DNA of 64,000 nucleotides, taken from IMG/VR virus record IMGVR_UViG_3300049856_000265, positions 1-64,000 of that record. One strand, 5' to 3'. Position 1 is the stretch's first letter. Each line of letters begins with the position of its first letter. The notes under the pieces were generated by a model. The model made no database searches and was not told where the DNA came from. It saw only the letters and a list, made by a program, of their open reading frames with translations. This document shows positions 50,195 to 59,059 of this stretch, piece after piece. Origin of the DNA: a virus. A program made the translations under genes and the position numbers.

Positions 50195-52147
50195 ATGCAA
50201 TTGGACTTTATTCGCGTTAGTTGTGGTCTTAACGACAAAGGCCGCCTTATCCCAGCTTCCGAACTTGGGAATGCAATTCAAGATCATAATAAAGATTACT
50301 ATCGCTCTATTTTTAAGTACACCGATAAACATTATGCCGACTTTCAAAAGTCAGGCTCCGTAGCAGGCGTTACCGATCTATTGACGTCAAGCTTAGTTTT
50401 TGACTTCGATTCAGCTCTTAATCCAGAACTGGCGCGGCAAGATGCGGTAGAACTAGTTTCAAGGCTTATGAAAGCTGGAGTTAATACTGACGACTTTATG
50501 GTAGCTTTTAGCGGGCAAAAAGGCTTCAGCATTGAATTAGATACCCGCCATACCTTTACCCCTATCCAAATGAAGCGGTTAGCCTCAAATCTAGCTAAAG
50601 ATCTTAAAACATTTGATACTAAGATCTACAACGCCTCTAGGATCTTCAGGTTGCCCTATACGAAGCATCCAAAGACTGGATTGTACAAACTACCTATTAC
50701 GGTAGGCCAGCTTTCAGAGCTTAATATGGATCAAATTAAAGCCATGGCTAAAGACTTGGATAATGCTGCAGATCCAGCTAATGCTGAAGTAACATTACCT
50801 GAGACTCTTTTGGATATCTTCCAGCCTGAGAAGGAAGTTAAGCCTGTTTATGATGGCGAAGAGCTTAGCCAAGACTTTAAAACCTTGGACTTCTCGACTT
50901 GCCATAAGTCCATGCCTAAGTGCAAATTCTCATTGTTGAATGGGTTCTTTAAGCCAGGGAATAGAAACCATGCCTTGATGGCGCTAGCGGCGCATTATAA
51001 AAGCCATGGTACGCCTAAAGAAGTAACTTATCGCATCCTAAAAGGTGCAGCTGAACTTCAAGCTCGTCGCTTTAATCAAGAACCTTATGAAAATGACAAG
51101 ATCTGGAATGAAATCGTCAAAGTAGTTTATAGCCCGACTTGGAAGGGTGCAGTCTATTCCTGTAAAGATCAGGAATGGCTTAAAGAAGTCTGCCCTAATG
51201 ACGGGATGTGTAATTCTAAGCAACGCGATTCGGTAACTGACGTTACGGAAATGGCTGCTAGTTTTACCGACTTCTCAACTAACCTTGAAAAGAATCTTAT
51301 TAAAACTGGGCTTAAAAGTCTAGATGACAAGCTTATGCTTTTGACTTCGACCTCAGTAGGTCTTTTGGGTGCACCTGGATCAGGTAAAACTTCTTTAGCT
51401 CTTAAAATCCTAGCCAATGCTAAAGAGTCTGGTAGTTGTGGACTTTTCTGTTCTTTGGATATGGGTAAGCCCATTGTATTTGCTAAAATGGCCATGAGTG
51501 TTTCAGGACTTAATGATCGCGCACTTATCGACGTGTTTAAGAACAATCCAAAGAAGCGGGAAGAGATTAGCCGCGCCGTTAAAGAGAAGTACGGATCCTT
51601 TCCTATTTCCTTCAGGTCTGGGCAATCTGTCCAGGATGTTAAGGAACTCGTAATTGATCAGCAGGAAAAACGTGGTGAAAAGATCAAGCTTGTAGTTTTG
51701 GATTACCTTGAGCTTATCGGTGGCCCCTATTCTGATGCCACAGCTAATTCTGCTTATATTTCAGCACAGCTTAAAGATCTTTCAACGGATCTTGAAACTT
51801 GCGTAATTACCTTGGTTCAACCTCAGAAGTCGGCGGGTGGTGCGGAAGTGCCGCTTGAGTCTATGCGCAAGATTAAAGGTGCCTCGGCTCTTGAGCAGAA
51901 CTTTAGAACTATTCTTTCGGTATTTCGAGAAGGGTTTAGCCCAACGCATCCAGAAAATGATAAGTACATGACTATTAACTGCCTTAAAAACACTTTGGGT
52001 GGATTGTTTAGTGTAGATTACCGTTGGAGCGGCTTGCAAGGGGAGCTTTACGAGATGACTTCAGAAGATAAGGTTGATTTGGCCTATCTTCGTGAACAAA
52101 ATGCTAAGAAAAAAGATGATTCTAAAAGTTCAGGTTGGGGAGATTAA
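50195..52147 (+). CDS. Primase-helicase: AEP-like primase fused to DnaB-type helicase
   Basis: A 650-residue protein. Residues about 1-200 match the archaeo-eukaryotic primase pattern: SSLVFDFDSAL (DxD), VAFSGQKGFSIEL (SGxKGxH-like, with Ser for His) and ASRIFRLPYTKHP (third motif). Residues about 385-640 are a RecA-fold helicase: LLGAPGSGKTSLALKIL (Walker A), KLVVLDYLELIGG (Walker B), TLVQPQKSAGG. This replaces separate primase and helicase at the fork. GGAGGAG precedes the ATG. Confidence 0.78.
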   Translation: MQLDFIRVSCGLNDKGRLIPASELGNAIQDHNKDYYRSIFKYTDKHYADFQKSGSVAGVTDLLTSSLVFDFDSALNPELARQDAVELVSRLMKAGVNTDDFMVAFSGQKGFSIELDTRHTFTPIQMKRLASNLAKDLKTFDTKIYNASRIFRLPYTKHPKTGLYKLPITVGQLSELNMDQIKAMAKDLDNAADPANAEVTLPETLLDIFQPEKEVKPVYDGEELSQDFKTLDFSTCHKSMPKCKFSLLNGFFKPGNRNHALMALAAHYKSHGTPKEVTYRILKGAAELQARRFNQEPYENDKIWNEIVKVVYSPTWKGAVYSCKDQEWLKEVCPNDGMCNSKQRDSVTDVTEMAASFTDFSTNLEKNLIKTGLKSLDDKLMLLTSTSVGLLGAPGSGKTSLALKILANAKESGSCGLFCSLDMGKPIVFAKMAMSVSGLNDRALIDVFKNNPKKREEISRAVKEKYGSFPISFRSGQSVQDVKELVIDQQEKRGEKIKLVVLDYLELIGGPYSDATANSAYISAQLKDLSTDLETCVITLVQPQKSAGGAEVPLESMRKIKGASALEQNFRTILSVFREGFSPTHPENDKYMTINCLKNTLGGLFSVDYRWSGLQGELYEMTSEDKVDLAYLREQNAKKKDDSKSSGWGD

Positions 52148-52148
52148 T

Positions 52149-52460
52149 ATGGAAAATGATGTAGTGCCTGCGATCTTGTTTATCGGTGAAGTTGTCAAAG
52201 TAAGTACTAAGATTATGACAGAACTTGAACCTGAACCAGGTGAAGATGCTGAAGTTCAAACAGCTAGTGTCATGTTGTTGGGTACTGTTTTGGATAGTGA
52301 TTGTATGTATTTGACATTGGGTGTAATTGATGAAGAAGGCGAATCGCACCCTAAACTCGCCATTAAGCATGCAGATATTGAATCTATCCAAGTTTATGAA
52401 GACGATGTTGAAAATATGCTCGATCCAGCTAAAGCCGTTGACGGAAGTTTAATTAATTAA
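52149..52460 (+). CDS. Hypothetical acidic protein
   Basis: A 103-residue protein read from ATG 52149, just after the helicase stop. Acidic throughout with alternating beta-like residues (ASVMLLGTVLDSDCMYLTLG). Perhaps a replication accessory such as an ssDNA-mimic or processivity factor; there is no motif to say so. Confidence 0.55.
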   Translation: MENDVVPAILFIGEVVKVSTKIMTELEPEPGEDAEVQTASVMLLGTVLDSDCMYLTLGVIDEEGESHPKLAIKHADIESIQVYEDDVENMLDPAKAVDGSLIN

Positions 52461-52463
52461 ATC

Positions 52464-54623
52464 ATGCGTAAAACAGAAGTAGTAACCTCCTCAGCTAGGC
52501 TTGAAGAGTTAACTGAGCTATTCTGGGAATCGCCCTATCTTGCGACCGATACTGAAACAACTGGCCTGAAGCGGTTTGACGAAGTAGTAGGCATCTCCTT
52601 TAGTCCTAATGCTGATTACGGTATTTATATCCCTATCAAGATCTGGAATGGTCAAGAATTAGTTAAGCCTTGGAAAGACGAGGCAGGTTGCTATGTTTTC
52701 GATTGGATTACTATGCAGTTATTAAAGTCTAAACGACTAATTACTCATAACGGATCATTCGACGCTAAGGTAATAAATACGACGTTTGGTATTGATGTTA
52801 TCGATAAGATCTTTTGTGATACTCAATTACTGCATCATACTCTTGATTCCGATCCACCCCACGGTCTTAAGCCGCTGGCCGCCAAGTTTATTAGTGAGGA
52901 TGCTAATGCCTCCCAGGACGATTTAAAGGCCTCTGTAATAGCAAACGGCGGTAGTTGGAATGCCGAGAACAAGGAATTCTATAAAGGTAACTGGAAGCTT
53001 CTGGGGACATATGGTGCCTACGATACGATCTGGACCTATGCTTTGTTTGAGAAGTTCTGGGCCGAGCTGAACCTGCCTAAGAATGCGAAGCAGCTTAAAC
53101 TATTCCAAGAAGAAGTTATGCCGCTTCAAGCCAGTACTTATGATATGGAAACTTATGGAATTCGTGTGGATGTTGCCAAAACAGAAGTACTTAATGCGCA
53201 AATGGCTCAGCAAATTGAAGTTTTAGAAGATGAAGTCTACGCTACTATGTCCGATCAGCTTAGATCGTACGAGCTTAATAAGATCTTTGAAACTACTAAG
53301 ATGACCAAAGCTTCGGCTTTAGGTAAGGCTTTAATAGCCGCTAATCTTGAGCCTAATCCAGAAGATCCAAGAGTTCAAGATATCGCTTACGATTTAGCTA
53401 TTAAAAGAAAAGAAACTAAACGAATCTTCAATTTAGATGCGGGAGATGACAAAGCTTTTCTGATCTATGATCTTATGGGAATTCCCTGTACTGAGTTTAC
53501 AGCTTCGGGTAAGCGTAGTACTGCTAAATCTACTATGGATGCTTTAGCTGAAGCTAATGAAGATCGTAGCCCCGTCATTAAAATGATTAGGCAACGAAGT
53601 GGTGAAATCAAACAGAAAACTACTTATGTTGAGGCTATTCAATCCGACCATATTGATGGGCGAATCTATAGCGGTTTTCGTCAAGTAGGCACTACCTCAG
53701 GACGCTATAGCAGTGGGGGTAGTAGCATTAACATGCAGACCCTTCCTAAAAATGACACTAGGATCAAGTCGCTGTTCATCCCAGATCCTGGATGGGTTTT
53801 TGTGGCGGCTGACTACTCAAGCCTAGAACCTAGAGCCTTTGCCGCAGCTAGCGGTGAGCCTAAACTTAAGAAGATTTTCACGGATGGGCTAGACTTCTAT
53901 AGCTCTATCGCAATTGATGTATTAGGTTTGAAGGGGGTATCTGCTAATCCAGAAGATTCAGATTACTTGGGAACTGTAGATAAAGATAAAAGACAGTGGG
54001 TTAAGGCCATAGCACTCAGCATTCCCTATGGAGCAGAGGCTGGAAGATTAAGCCAATTATTAAAGGTTGATTATCAAGAAGCTCAAATAGTCGTTGATAA
54101 GTATTTAAAAGCCTTTCCCATTCTTAAACAATGGATGGATCGATGTGCTTTAGAGATGAAAATGAACGGCTATGTTGATGGAATCTCAGGTCGAAGAAAG
54201 CGCGGCGATATTGTTAAAGAATTATATGATAAAGGAGTTAGAGATTTCGGTAAAAAGAATACGGAAAAGGTCTTTAATAAAATAGGACCTAGAGAAGGCA
54301 TAAAGGACGCCATCGGCCTATATCTAGAATGCCGTAATCTATTGAACGTATCCAGAAATCATAAAATTCAGTCATTAGCAGCTTCTATTTGCAATCGAGC
54401 TATGATTAAGTTCCGAGAGTCTATCAAGGCTTCAGATTTAAATGCTACAATTATACTTCAGGTGCATGACGAGCTTGTAGCTACTTGTCCTAAAGAACAA
54501 GCGGAAAGGGTAGCTGCCATACTAAAAGAATGTATGGAGCATAATGCCATTACTGCCATTTTGGATATTCCTTTTATAGCTGAACCGATCATTACTGATA
54601 AATCTCTTGCTGAAGCGAAATAG
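52464..54623 (+). CDS. polA: Family A DNA polymerase with 3'-5' exonuclease
   Basis: A 719-residue protein without the 5' nuclease domain. Exo motif I is LATDTETTGL, with LITHNGSFDAKVI (Exo II) and GTYGAYDTIW (Exo III). Polymerase motif A is VAADYSSLEPRAFA, motif B RQWVKAIALSIPYG, motif C LQVHDELVA. In motif B the residue matching E. coli Phe762 is Leu. It replicates the phage genome. Confidence 0.93.
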   Translation: MRKTEVVTSSARLEELTELFWESPYLATDTETTGLKRFDEVVGISFSPNADYGIYIPIKIWNGQELVKPWKDEAGCYVFDWITMQLLKSKRLITHNGSFDAKVINTTFGIDVIDKIFCDTQLLHHTLDSDPPHGLKPLAAKFISEDANASQDDLKASVIANGGSWNAENKEFYKGNWKLLGTYGAYDTIWTYALFEKFWAELNLPKNAKQLKLFQEEVMPLQASTYDMETYGIRVDVAKTEVLNAQMAQQIEVLEDEVYATMSDQLRSYELNKIFETTKMTKASALGKALIAANLEPNPEDPRVQDIAYDLAIKRKETKRIFNLDAGDDKAFLIYDLMGIPCTEFTASGKRSTAKSTMDALAEANEDRSPVIKMIRQRSGEIKQKTTYVEAIQSDHIDGRIYSGFRQVGTTSGRYSSGGSSINMQTLPKNDTRIKSLFIPDPGWVFVAADYSSLEPRAFAAASGEPKLKKIFTDGLDFYSSIAIDVLGLKGVSANPEDSDYLGTVDKDKRQWVKAIALSIPYGAEAGRLSQLLKVDYQEAQIVVDKYLKAFPILKQWMDRCALEMKMNGYVDGISGRRKRGDIVKELYDKGVRDFGKKNTEKVFNKIGPREGIKDAIGLYLECRNLLNVSRNHKIQSLAASICNRAMIKFRESIKASDLNATIILQVHDELVATCPKEQAERVAAILKECMEHNAITAILDIPFIAEPIITDKSLAEAK

Positions 54624-54641
54624 ATAGTCTATACTAAACTT

Positions 54642-54809
54642 ATGAAACAAAAAGACAAGATCAAAAAGCTACTTAACGAAGCTTATGAAATGCTTAGTCG
54701 GCAGGTACTCCCTAGCGAAGAGCTGAAAGCGCGTGCTATGCTTAAAATGGCTATTAATATCGTCTTGGATGCTGAGGACGAAGAAGCCCCTAAGAGCGGT
54801 GCTGTATGA
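54642..54809 (+). CDS. Small helical protein
   Basis: A 55-residue protein, MKQKDKIKKLLNEAYEMLSR followed by a charged tail. Starts 18 bases after the polymerase and overlaps the next gene by ATGA. Unknown. Confidence 0.55.
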   Translation: MKQKDKIKKLLNEAYEMLSRQVLPSEELKARAMLKMAINIVLDAEDEEAPKSGAV

Positions 54810-54967
54810 ACGTAAGTATGGCTGTATTTATGCTAGTAGTTAATGCCATACTTAATTTTATAGCAGTTGGTGCAAATGCTCAAGATGAAGAACGTCATGA
54901 AGTGAGTGGTTTTTGGTTTATTGTTGGACTTCTTAATATTTGGGCTATTTACGTAATGTTGGGGTAA
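54806..54967 (+). CDS. Small two-span membrane protein
   Basis: A 53-residue protein with two hydrophobic stretches (residues about 5-22 and 35-51) around a short charged loop (AQDEERHE). Possibly a holin-like or anti-holin protein. Confidence 0.5.
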   Translation: MNVSMAVFMLVVNAILNFIAVGANAQDEERHEVSGFWFIVGLLNIWAIYVMLG

Positions 54968-54971
54968 TAAA

Positions 54972-55109
54972 ATGATCACTATTTGGACAGTACTCAAAAT
55001 ATGGTTTGCTTGGGTAGTTCTTGCCCCAGTTGTCGCCATCTTGACTATCTTTGGAATAGCCGTAAGCTATTCAGCTGTTCAAGAACTTTTTAGAAAGAAA
55101 CATAAATGA
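54972..55109 (+). CDS. Small one-span membrane protein
   Basis: A 45-residue protein: a long hydrophobic stretch (WFAWVVLAPVVAILTIFGIA) and a basic end (FRKKHK). Ends overlapping the next start (ATGA). Unknown. Confidence 0.5.
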   Translation: MITIWTVLKIWFAWVVLAPVVAILTIFGIAVSYSAVQELFRKKHK

Positions 55110-55450
55110 GCGTCCTGTCTGGTATCCAAGACACGTTCTATTTATTGGCTAGAGAAGGTAAAGAGCCTTCTTTTATCGAAATTGAAGCCAATGACTATGC
55201 GGCTTTACTAAATGAAATGGAATCGCAGCAATCCTATTATCTTAGAGATCCTATGCCCGAGCCTCCAGTTGCCAAGTATACGGTTAATTGGTTTGGTGCA
55301 ATTGATTCTAAAGAATACGATCATTCTGCTCCAGCCTATCTGGATGCGTTGAAGAAATGGCAAGATCAGCAAGAAGCTAAATCTAAAGAACCTCAAAAGC
55401 TTGTAATGTGGGCTCCTTGGGGTCAAGTCGAAATAAAAATGAAGAAATGA
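55106..55450 (+). CDS. Hypothetical protein
   Basis: A 114-residue protein with no recognised family; C-terminal half charged with Gln/Lys. Overlaps neighbours at both ends by four bases. Confidence 0.55.
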   Translation: MSVLSGIQDTFYLLAREGKEPSFIEIEANDYAALLNEMESQQSYYLRDPMPEPPVAKYTVNWFGAIDSKEYDHSAPAYLDALKKWQDQQEAKSKEPQKLVMWAPWGQVEIKMKK

Positions 55451-55716
55451 AACTTCCTAAAGGCCGAGTAGTTTGGCAATATGTTTCAGGCGGCGGTATA
55501 TACGGCATGAAAGATCGCGCCGCTAAGGGCGGTAGCGGTACGCTATCCTTACTTAAGATCGGATCATGCATGTTCATTACAGGAGATTTAGGACTAGTCA
55601 CGACTCCAGTCCAGTCTATTGAAAAGATCGATGGCTGGTTTTATGTCAAAACCATGAATTCAGTTTACAAAGTAGCTGAGCAAGAGTTCAAAAAGCCTAA
55701 GAAGAAAACTAAATGA
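55447..55716 (+). CDS. Hypothetical basic protein
   Basis: An 89-residue protein read from ATG 55447 (overlapping the previous stop). Gly-rich segment (YVSGGGIYGMKDRAAKGGSG) then beta-like sequence and a Lys-rich end. Unknown. Confidence 0.55.
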   Translation: MKLPKGRVVWQYVSGGGIYGMKDRAAKGGSGTLSLLKIGSCMFITGDLGLVTTPVQSIEKIDGWFYVKTMNSVYKVAEQEFKKPKKKTK

Positions 55717-55820
55717 AATACCTTATATTGTTTTTAATTATGAGTTGTTCGAAACCTTTATGTAAAGATCGTCCTTGGAATTACTTTGATTTAGAATGTC
55801 AACCAAGCAGGCCTAAATGA
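55713..55820 (+). CDS. Tiny lipoprotein
   Basis: A 35-residue protein, MKYLILFLIMSC, with a lipobox-like end (I-M-S-C), then two more Cys. Overlaps both neighbours (ATGA). Probable envelope peptide. Confidence 0.5.
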   Translation: MKYLILFLIMSCSKPLCKDRPWNYFDLECQPSRPK

Positions 55821-55957
55821 AATATCTGATCGTTCTAATCGCAGGAATCGCAGCTTTGACTTATATCGATCATCTTTATAACAAAGATCTTCAGCAAAGC
55901 CATGACTATAATCGTTGGGTAATCGAGCATTATTGCCATACTAATGGCGTTAAGTAA
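55817..55957 (+). CDS. Small membrane-anchored protein
   Basis: A 46-residue protein with an N-terminal hydrophobic segment (YLIVLIAGIAALTY) and a polar end with one Cys. It is the last rightward gene of this block, overlapping the convergent minus gene by eight bases. Confidence 0.5.
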   Translation: MKYLIVLIAGIAALTYIDHLYNKDLQQSHDYNRWVIEHYCHTNGVK

Positions 55958-56252
55958 GCTTAAGTACAATTGGAATATGATAGGCCCAATGACCTGGATC
56001 TTTAGCTATTCTATCCAATAAGCTATTACTGTTCATAATAATATCAGCAACTGGATTACTAAATACTAGTTCTCCAGTATAGTCAAGCCTAACCTTAGTC
56101 GCGTAATGCAAAGTAAAAAGATCATTTAAACTACTACCAGGAATTGCCCGTTTAAGGCGATCTAAATCGCTATTCCTAAACTTAACTCCAAGCTCTTTGG
56201 CTTTTTTATGATAAAACTCAGCCCTAAGCTTGAATAACTTATCAGACTTCAT
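55950..56252 (-). CDS. Hypothetical protein
   Basis: A 100-residue protein, basic N-terminus and hydrophobic C-terminus, with no recognised motif. Last gene of the leftward block. Confidence 0.55.
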   Translation of the reverse strand: MKSDKLFKLRAEFYHKKAKELGVKFRNSDLDRLKRAIPGSSLNDLFTLHYATKVRLDYTGELVFSNPVADIIMNSNSLLDRIAKDPGHWAYHIPIVLKLT

Positions 56253-56484
56253 TAGAGTCCAGTCCTAGTACTTCGGGCGAATGATCCAAGATGCCGTCGT
56301 ATTCTTCCATACCATACTCGTAAAGCGCAGCTTCGCCGTTAATCGTAATCTCAAGATCGTTATGGACTAGCCGATAGTCTTTAAAGCCTTCCGGTGCAGT
56401 CTTATCATAAACTCGAAAAAACCATGTATCATCTAAGTCGCGATGCAATGTGCCTTTAAGGCCAGTAGCATTGATTGTTTTCAT
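56242..56484 (-). CDS. Hypothetical protein
   Basis: An 80-residue acidic protein. It resembles a small anti-repressor-size protein only in length. Overlaps neighbours on both sides. Confidence 0.55.
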   Translation of the reverse strand: MKTINATGLKGTLHRDLDDTWFFRVYDKTAPEGFKDYRLVHNDLEITINGEAALYEYGMEEYDGILDHSPEVLGLDSNEV

Positions 56485-56681
56485 TTGTCTTCCTTATTCA
56501 TGACTATAAATTCGCCTTCAGTAGGCAGTTCTCCAGAAACTTCAAAATGTGCAATAGCATCTGGTTCAAAACCGTAAAGATCTTGCAATTCAGAATAAAT
56601 AGTAGTTCCAAAAGATGAGCCATGAGTAGTATTGGATTCCTCGCCCCATTCGTATATAGGAATAAAGAAGACACTTTTCAT
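56481..56681 (-). CDS. Hypothetical small acidic protein
   Basis: A 66-residue acidic protein (PTEGEFIVMNKEDK end). Starts in the stop of the upstream gene. Unknown. Confidence 0.55.
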   Translation of the reverse strand: MKSVFFIPIYEWGEESNTTHGSSFGTTIYSELQDLYGFEPDAIAHFEVSGELPTEGEFIVMNKEDK

Positions 56682-57160
56682 TTAGTGCTCGTCCATCTTC
56701 CAATTTCCTCGCCATTCCAGCCAAGGATAATGGTGCGTCGTTCCTTATCGTCTTCCTCAAAACGGGTAGCGCCCTTGATTAGCTCTGGATAGTCTGCCGA
56801 GCTGAGCAACTCCCTACGCAAATTAGGATGCTTCTTAAGGCATTGTTGATAAGCATAATTGTAGACTTGCTTGCGCCACCAAAAGAGCGGGCGGCCAAAG
56901 ACTTTACCGATAAATTCACTAATATAATAGATATCCAAAGACCAAAGCCAATTAGGATAGTTCTTATGCTTATAGCAATATCCAGGGAAGATCAAGCCAT
57001 GAAGACTTTGATCATTAAATACTGCGTAGAATCTAATAGTGCCGTACTTTTCCTTAATTTGCCCGCCAAAGCGGCCATAGCGATGACTATAATGATAAAG
57101 AATGTCTTGGCAAGAATTCATGCCAGCATAGTCTGTAGTATCGTCATCGTAATAGCTCAT
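56678..57160 (-). CDS. Hypothetical protein
   Basis: A 160-residue protein rich in Tyr and Trp (GYCYKHKNYPNWLWSLDIYY), with IKEKYGTIRFY at about 36-46, a segment I associate with small phage proteins of unknown role. Start overlaps the RNA ligase stop. Confidence 0.6.
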   Translation of the reverse strand: MSYYDDDTTDYAGMNSCQDILYHYSHRYGRFGGQIKEKYGTIRFYAVFNDQSLHGLIFPGYCYKHKNYPNWLWSLDIYYISEFIGKVFGRPLFWWRKQVYNYAYQQCLKKHPNLRRELLSSADYPELIKGATRFEEDDKERRTIILGWNGEEIGRWTSTK

Positions 57161-58029
57161 GTAATTACCTCAAATGTATTGGTTTCAATGCAATGCTTAA
57201 TGAAAGGATATAAAGCATTGTGAAGCGCCTTATTAAAAGGCTTATCCAAAAGGCTAGCTTCGCCTATTTGATCTTCCTTAACTAGATCGGCTATGTAGTC
57301 TTTAACGATATCTGGCAAGGAACTTGGATATGACGTCCTGTACACCTCATTACGACTAAGTAGCTTTTCAAGCCTGATAGGCTGTACCGTATAGCTGACG
57401 TCAATTGTAGGGGCTTGTGGGCCTTTAGGACGGCTATTGGGCAATCCTTTCCACTTGGTTTCCTCAGCTGTAAAGACTTTCTTATATCGATTGCCGCCGA
57501 TACTTACAACTACGCCTTCAACGCCCATAAAACCAGGAACTAGCTTCGAGCCGTTAGCCTTAAGATCGGCCATAACTTCGCCAATCTTAGCAGCGTCTAC
57601 ACCGCCTTTATAAAGGACCGGCACTACGCTAGTTTTAGGCGGCAAAGGACGCTCTTCTGGCCATTTCCAATGATCAAAGAGTACGAATTGCTTTTCAGTT
57701 AACCCTTCACCTGAATTAATGCCAGGACCTACCCATTCCCCAAAGTGTTGGCCTACGCCTAGTTTTTGGATGAATTCTACAGCATTGGTATAGATAAAGC
57801 TCGCGAAGCCGTAGTTATCATTTTCAGGAGTAATCCAGCGAGTACGACTTCCTACTTTAAGGATATACTGCTTACCATCAACTTCAATAAAAGGCGCATC
57901 TGGTTGAAACCCAGTAGCTTCTAGAACTTCGGCAATGTAAACTTGAGCATTAGTACCATGCAACTTTTGAGTAATGAACATGGGAAGTCCATCAAGGCGT
58001 TTGATATCTGGGAATGCTTTGAATTCCAT
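57157..58029 (-). CDS. RNA ligase (Rnl2/DRB0094-like nucleotidyltransferase)
   Basis: A 290-residue protein. Motif I is FITQKLHGTNAQVYI with the adenylated Lys; later GEWVGPGINSGEG (motif III region), VEGVVVSIGG (motif IV) and RYKKVFTAEETKWKG (motif V-like). It seals RNA breaks and, in phages, can repair tRNAs cut by host anticodon nucleases. No partner kinase-phosphatase gene is seen in this window. Confidence 0.82.
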   Translation of the reverse strand: MEFKAFPDIKRLDGLPMFITQKLHGTNAQVYIAEVLEATGFQPDAPFIEVDGKQYILKVGSRTRWITPENDNYGFASFIYTNAVEFIQKLGVGQHFGEWVGPGINSGEGLTEKQFVLFDHWKWPEERPLPPKTSVVPVLYKGGVDAAKIGEVMADLKANGSKLVPGFMGVEGVVVSIGGNRYKKVFTAEETKWKGLPNSRPKGPQAPTIDVSYTVQPIRLEKLLSRNEVYRTSYPSSLPDIVKDYIADLVKEDQIGEASLLDKPFNKALHNALYPFIKHCIETNTFEVIT

Positions 58030-58030
58030 A

Positions 58031-58234
58031 TTACTTCTTCTCTAATGATTTAATAAAAGTAATCATCATTTCATTTACACATTTAGCTTGAGCAAGTTCA
58101 TTTTCTGGATAAAGTTCAGCACAATATTGCTTGAACCAGTCGGCGGCTAGGTCGATCTTATGAGTAACTGTAACGTCTCCGCTTAGTTTAACTCCGCAAC
58201 CTGTAAGCATTGCTAGTATCAATAAATACTTCAT
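58031..58234 (-). CDS. Small lipoprotein
   Basis: A 67-residue protein, MKYLLILAMLTGCGVKL, with an LTGC lipobox. Mature part is mixed with two further Cys. Overlaps the neighbouring lipoprotein gene (ATGA). Confidence 0.65.
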   Translation of the reverse strand: MKYLLILAMLTGCGVKLSGDVTVTHKIDLAADWFKQYCAELYPENELAQAKCVNEMMITFIKSLEKK

Positions 58235-58398
58235 TTAAGCTCCTTATTGCACATGATTTCAAACAAAGTAGTGCCTTGATCATTTTCAAGAACCATGAGA
58301 TTGCATTTACGATATTTGTCGCGATAGCCCATATCGTAAAGGTCTTGGTTAGCGCTAGCGCATGAGGTTAGGAGTAGAATTAGAAGTAGGTATTTCAT
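58231..58398 (-). CDS. Small lipoprotein
   Basis: A 55-residue protein, MKYLLLILLLTSCASANQD, with an LTSC lipobox and two more Cys in the mature part. Its start overlaps the upstream stop. Confidence 0.6.
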   Translation of the reverse strand: MKYLLLILLLTSCASANQDLYDMGYRDKYRKCNLMVLENDQGTTLFEIMCNKELK

Positions 58399-58868
58399 TT
58401 GAATTCCTTATCTTCCGTGGCAGAGAGGGCTTGGCGGGCGAGAACAATCGCGGTGTCTAAATCGTATCTAGTTCGATCAAGAAACTCGTCGTCTCGACTC
58501 GACGGCATCATTTCGTATTCCCATTTACCGACATTGTTCAGAACATTGCTGCCGCGCTTAACTTTCCACGTGTTTTTTTCCCAATGCGTTTTAATTACTT
58601 CAATACAGTTTGAACTCATCGGGTGTCCAAAGGTGAATTGGCTGCATGTCGCGAGTTTTGCTTCGAGGGCTGCGATGCGGTTGGCTGCTAACTTTTTAAT
58701 CTCAAGATTTTGCCGCATCATTGCCTCCAGCTCCTCAATCCGTATGGCGTCCTTCTCGAATTCGGCGGCGATGTCTGCGCAAAGCGAGTCATAAACGTCG
58801 CAAGAGTCTTGTGCCTTTGCATTCTCAACAATCTGTTTTGCACGTTCGGGCGCACTCTTCGTAGTCAT
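58395..58868 (-). CDS. Hypothetical protein with distinct base composition
   Basis: A 157-residue protein. First 70 residues are a charged coiled coil (AIRIEELEAMMRQNLEIKKL). The end (DDEFLDRTRYDLDTAIVLAR QAL) is helical. Codons are more G+C-rich than neighbours, which suggests recent acquisition. Function unknown. Confidence 0.6.
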   Translation of the reverse strand: MTTKSAPERAKQIVENAKAQDSCDVYDSLCADIAAEFEKDAIRIEELEAMMRQNLEIKKLAANRIAALEAKLATCSQFTFGHPMSSNCIEVIKTHWEKNTWKVKRGSNVLNNVGKWEYEMMPSSRDDEFLDRTRYDLDTAIVLARQALSATEDKEFK

Positions 58869-59059
58869 TCCCCGTTCTCCTTAGACCAAAGCATACCATT
58901 TCTAACGTAATCTCTAAGTTGTTCAAGATTTGTACTTACTATAAAGGCCCATGGATAATCAACATGCATTTTATAAGGCGCAAGTTGTTCTAGTTTATGA
59001 TCAATTGCTTCAACCAATTGCCTTTTAGCTAGCAAATAACCTTCACTTGGATGTTTCAT
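58865..59059 (-). CDS. Hypothetical small protein
   Basis: A 64-residue protein read from ATG 59059 (MKHPSEGYLLAKRQLVEAID). Overlaps the previous gene by 17 bases. Mostly helical. Unknown. Confidence 0.55.
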   Translation of the reverse strand: MKHPSEGYLLAKRQLVEAIDHKLEQLAPYKMHVDYPWAFIVSTNLEQLRDYVRNGMLWSKENGE

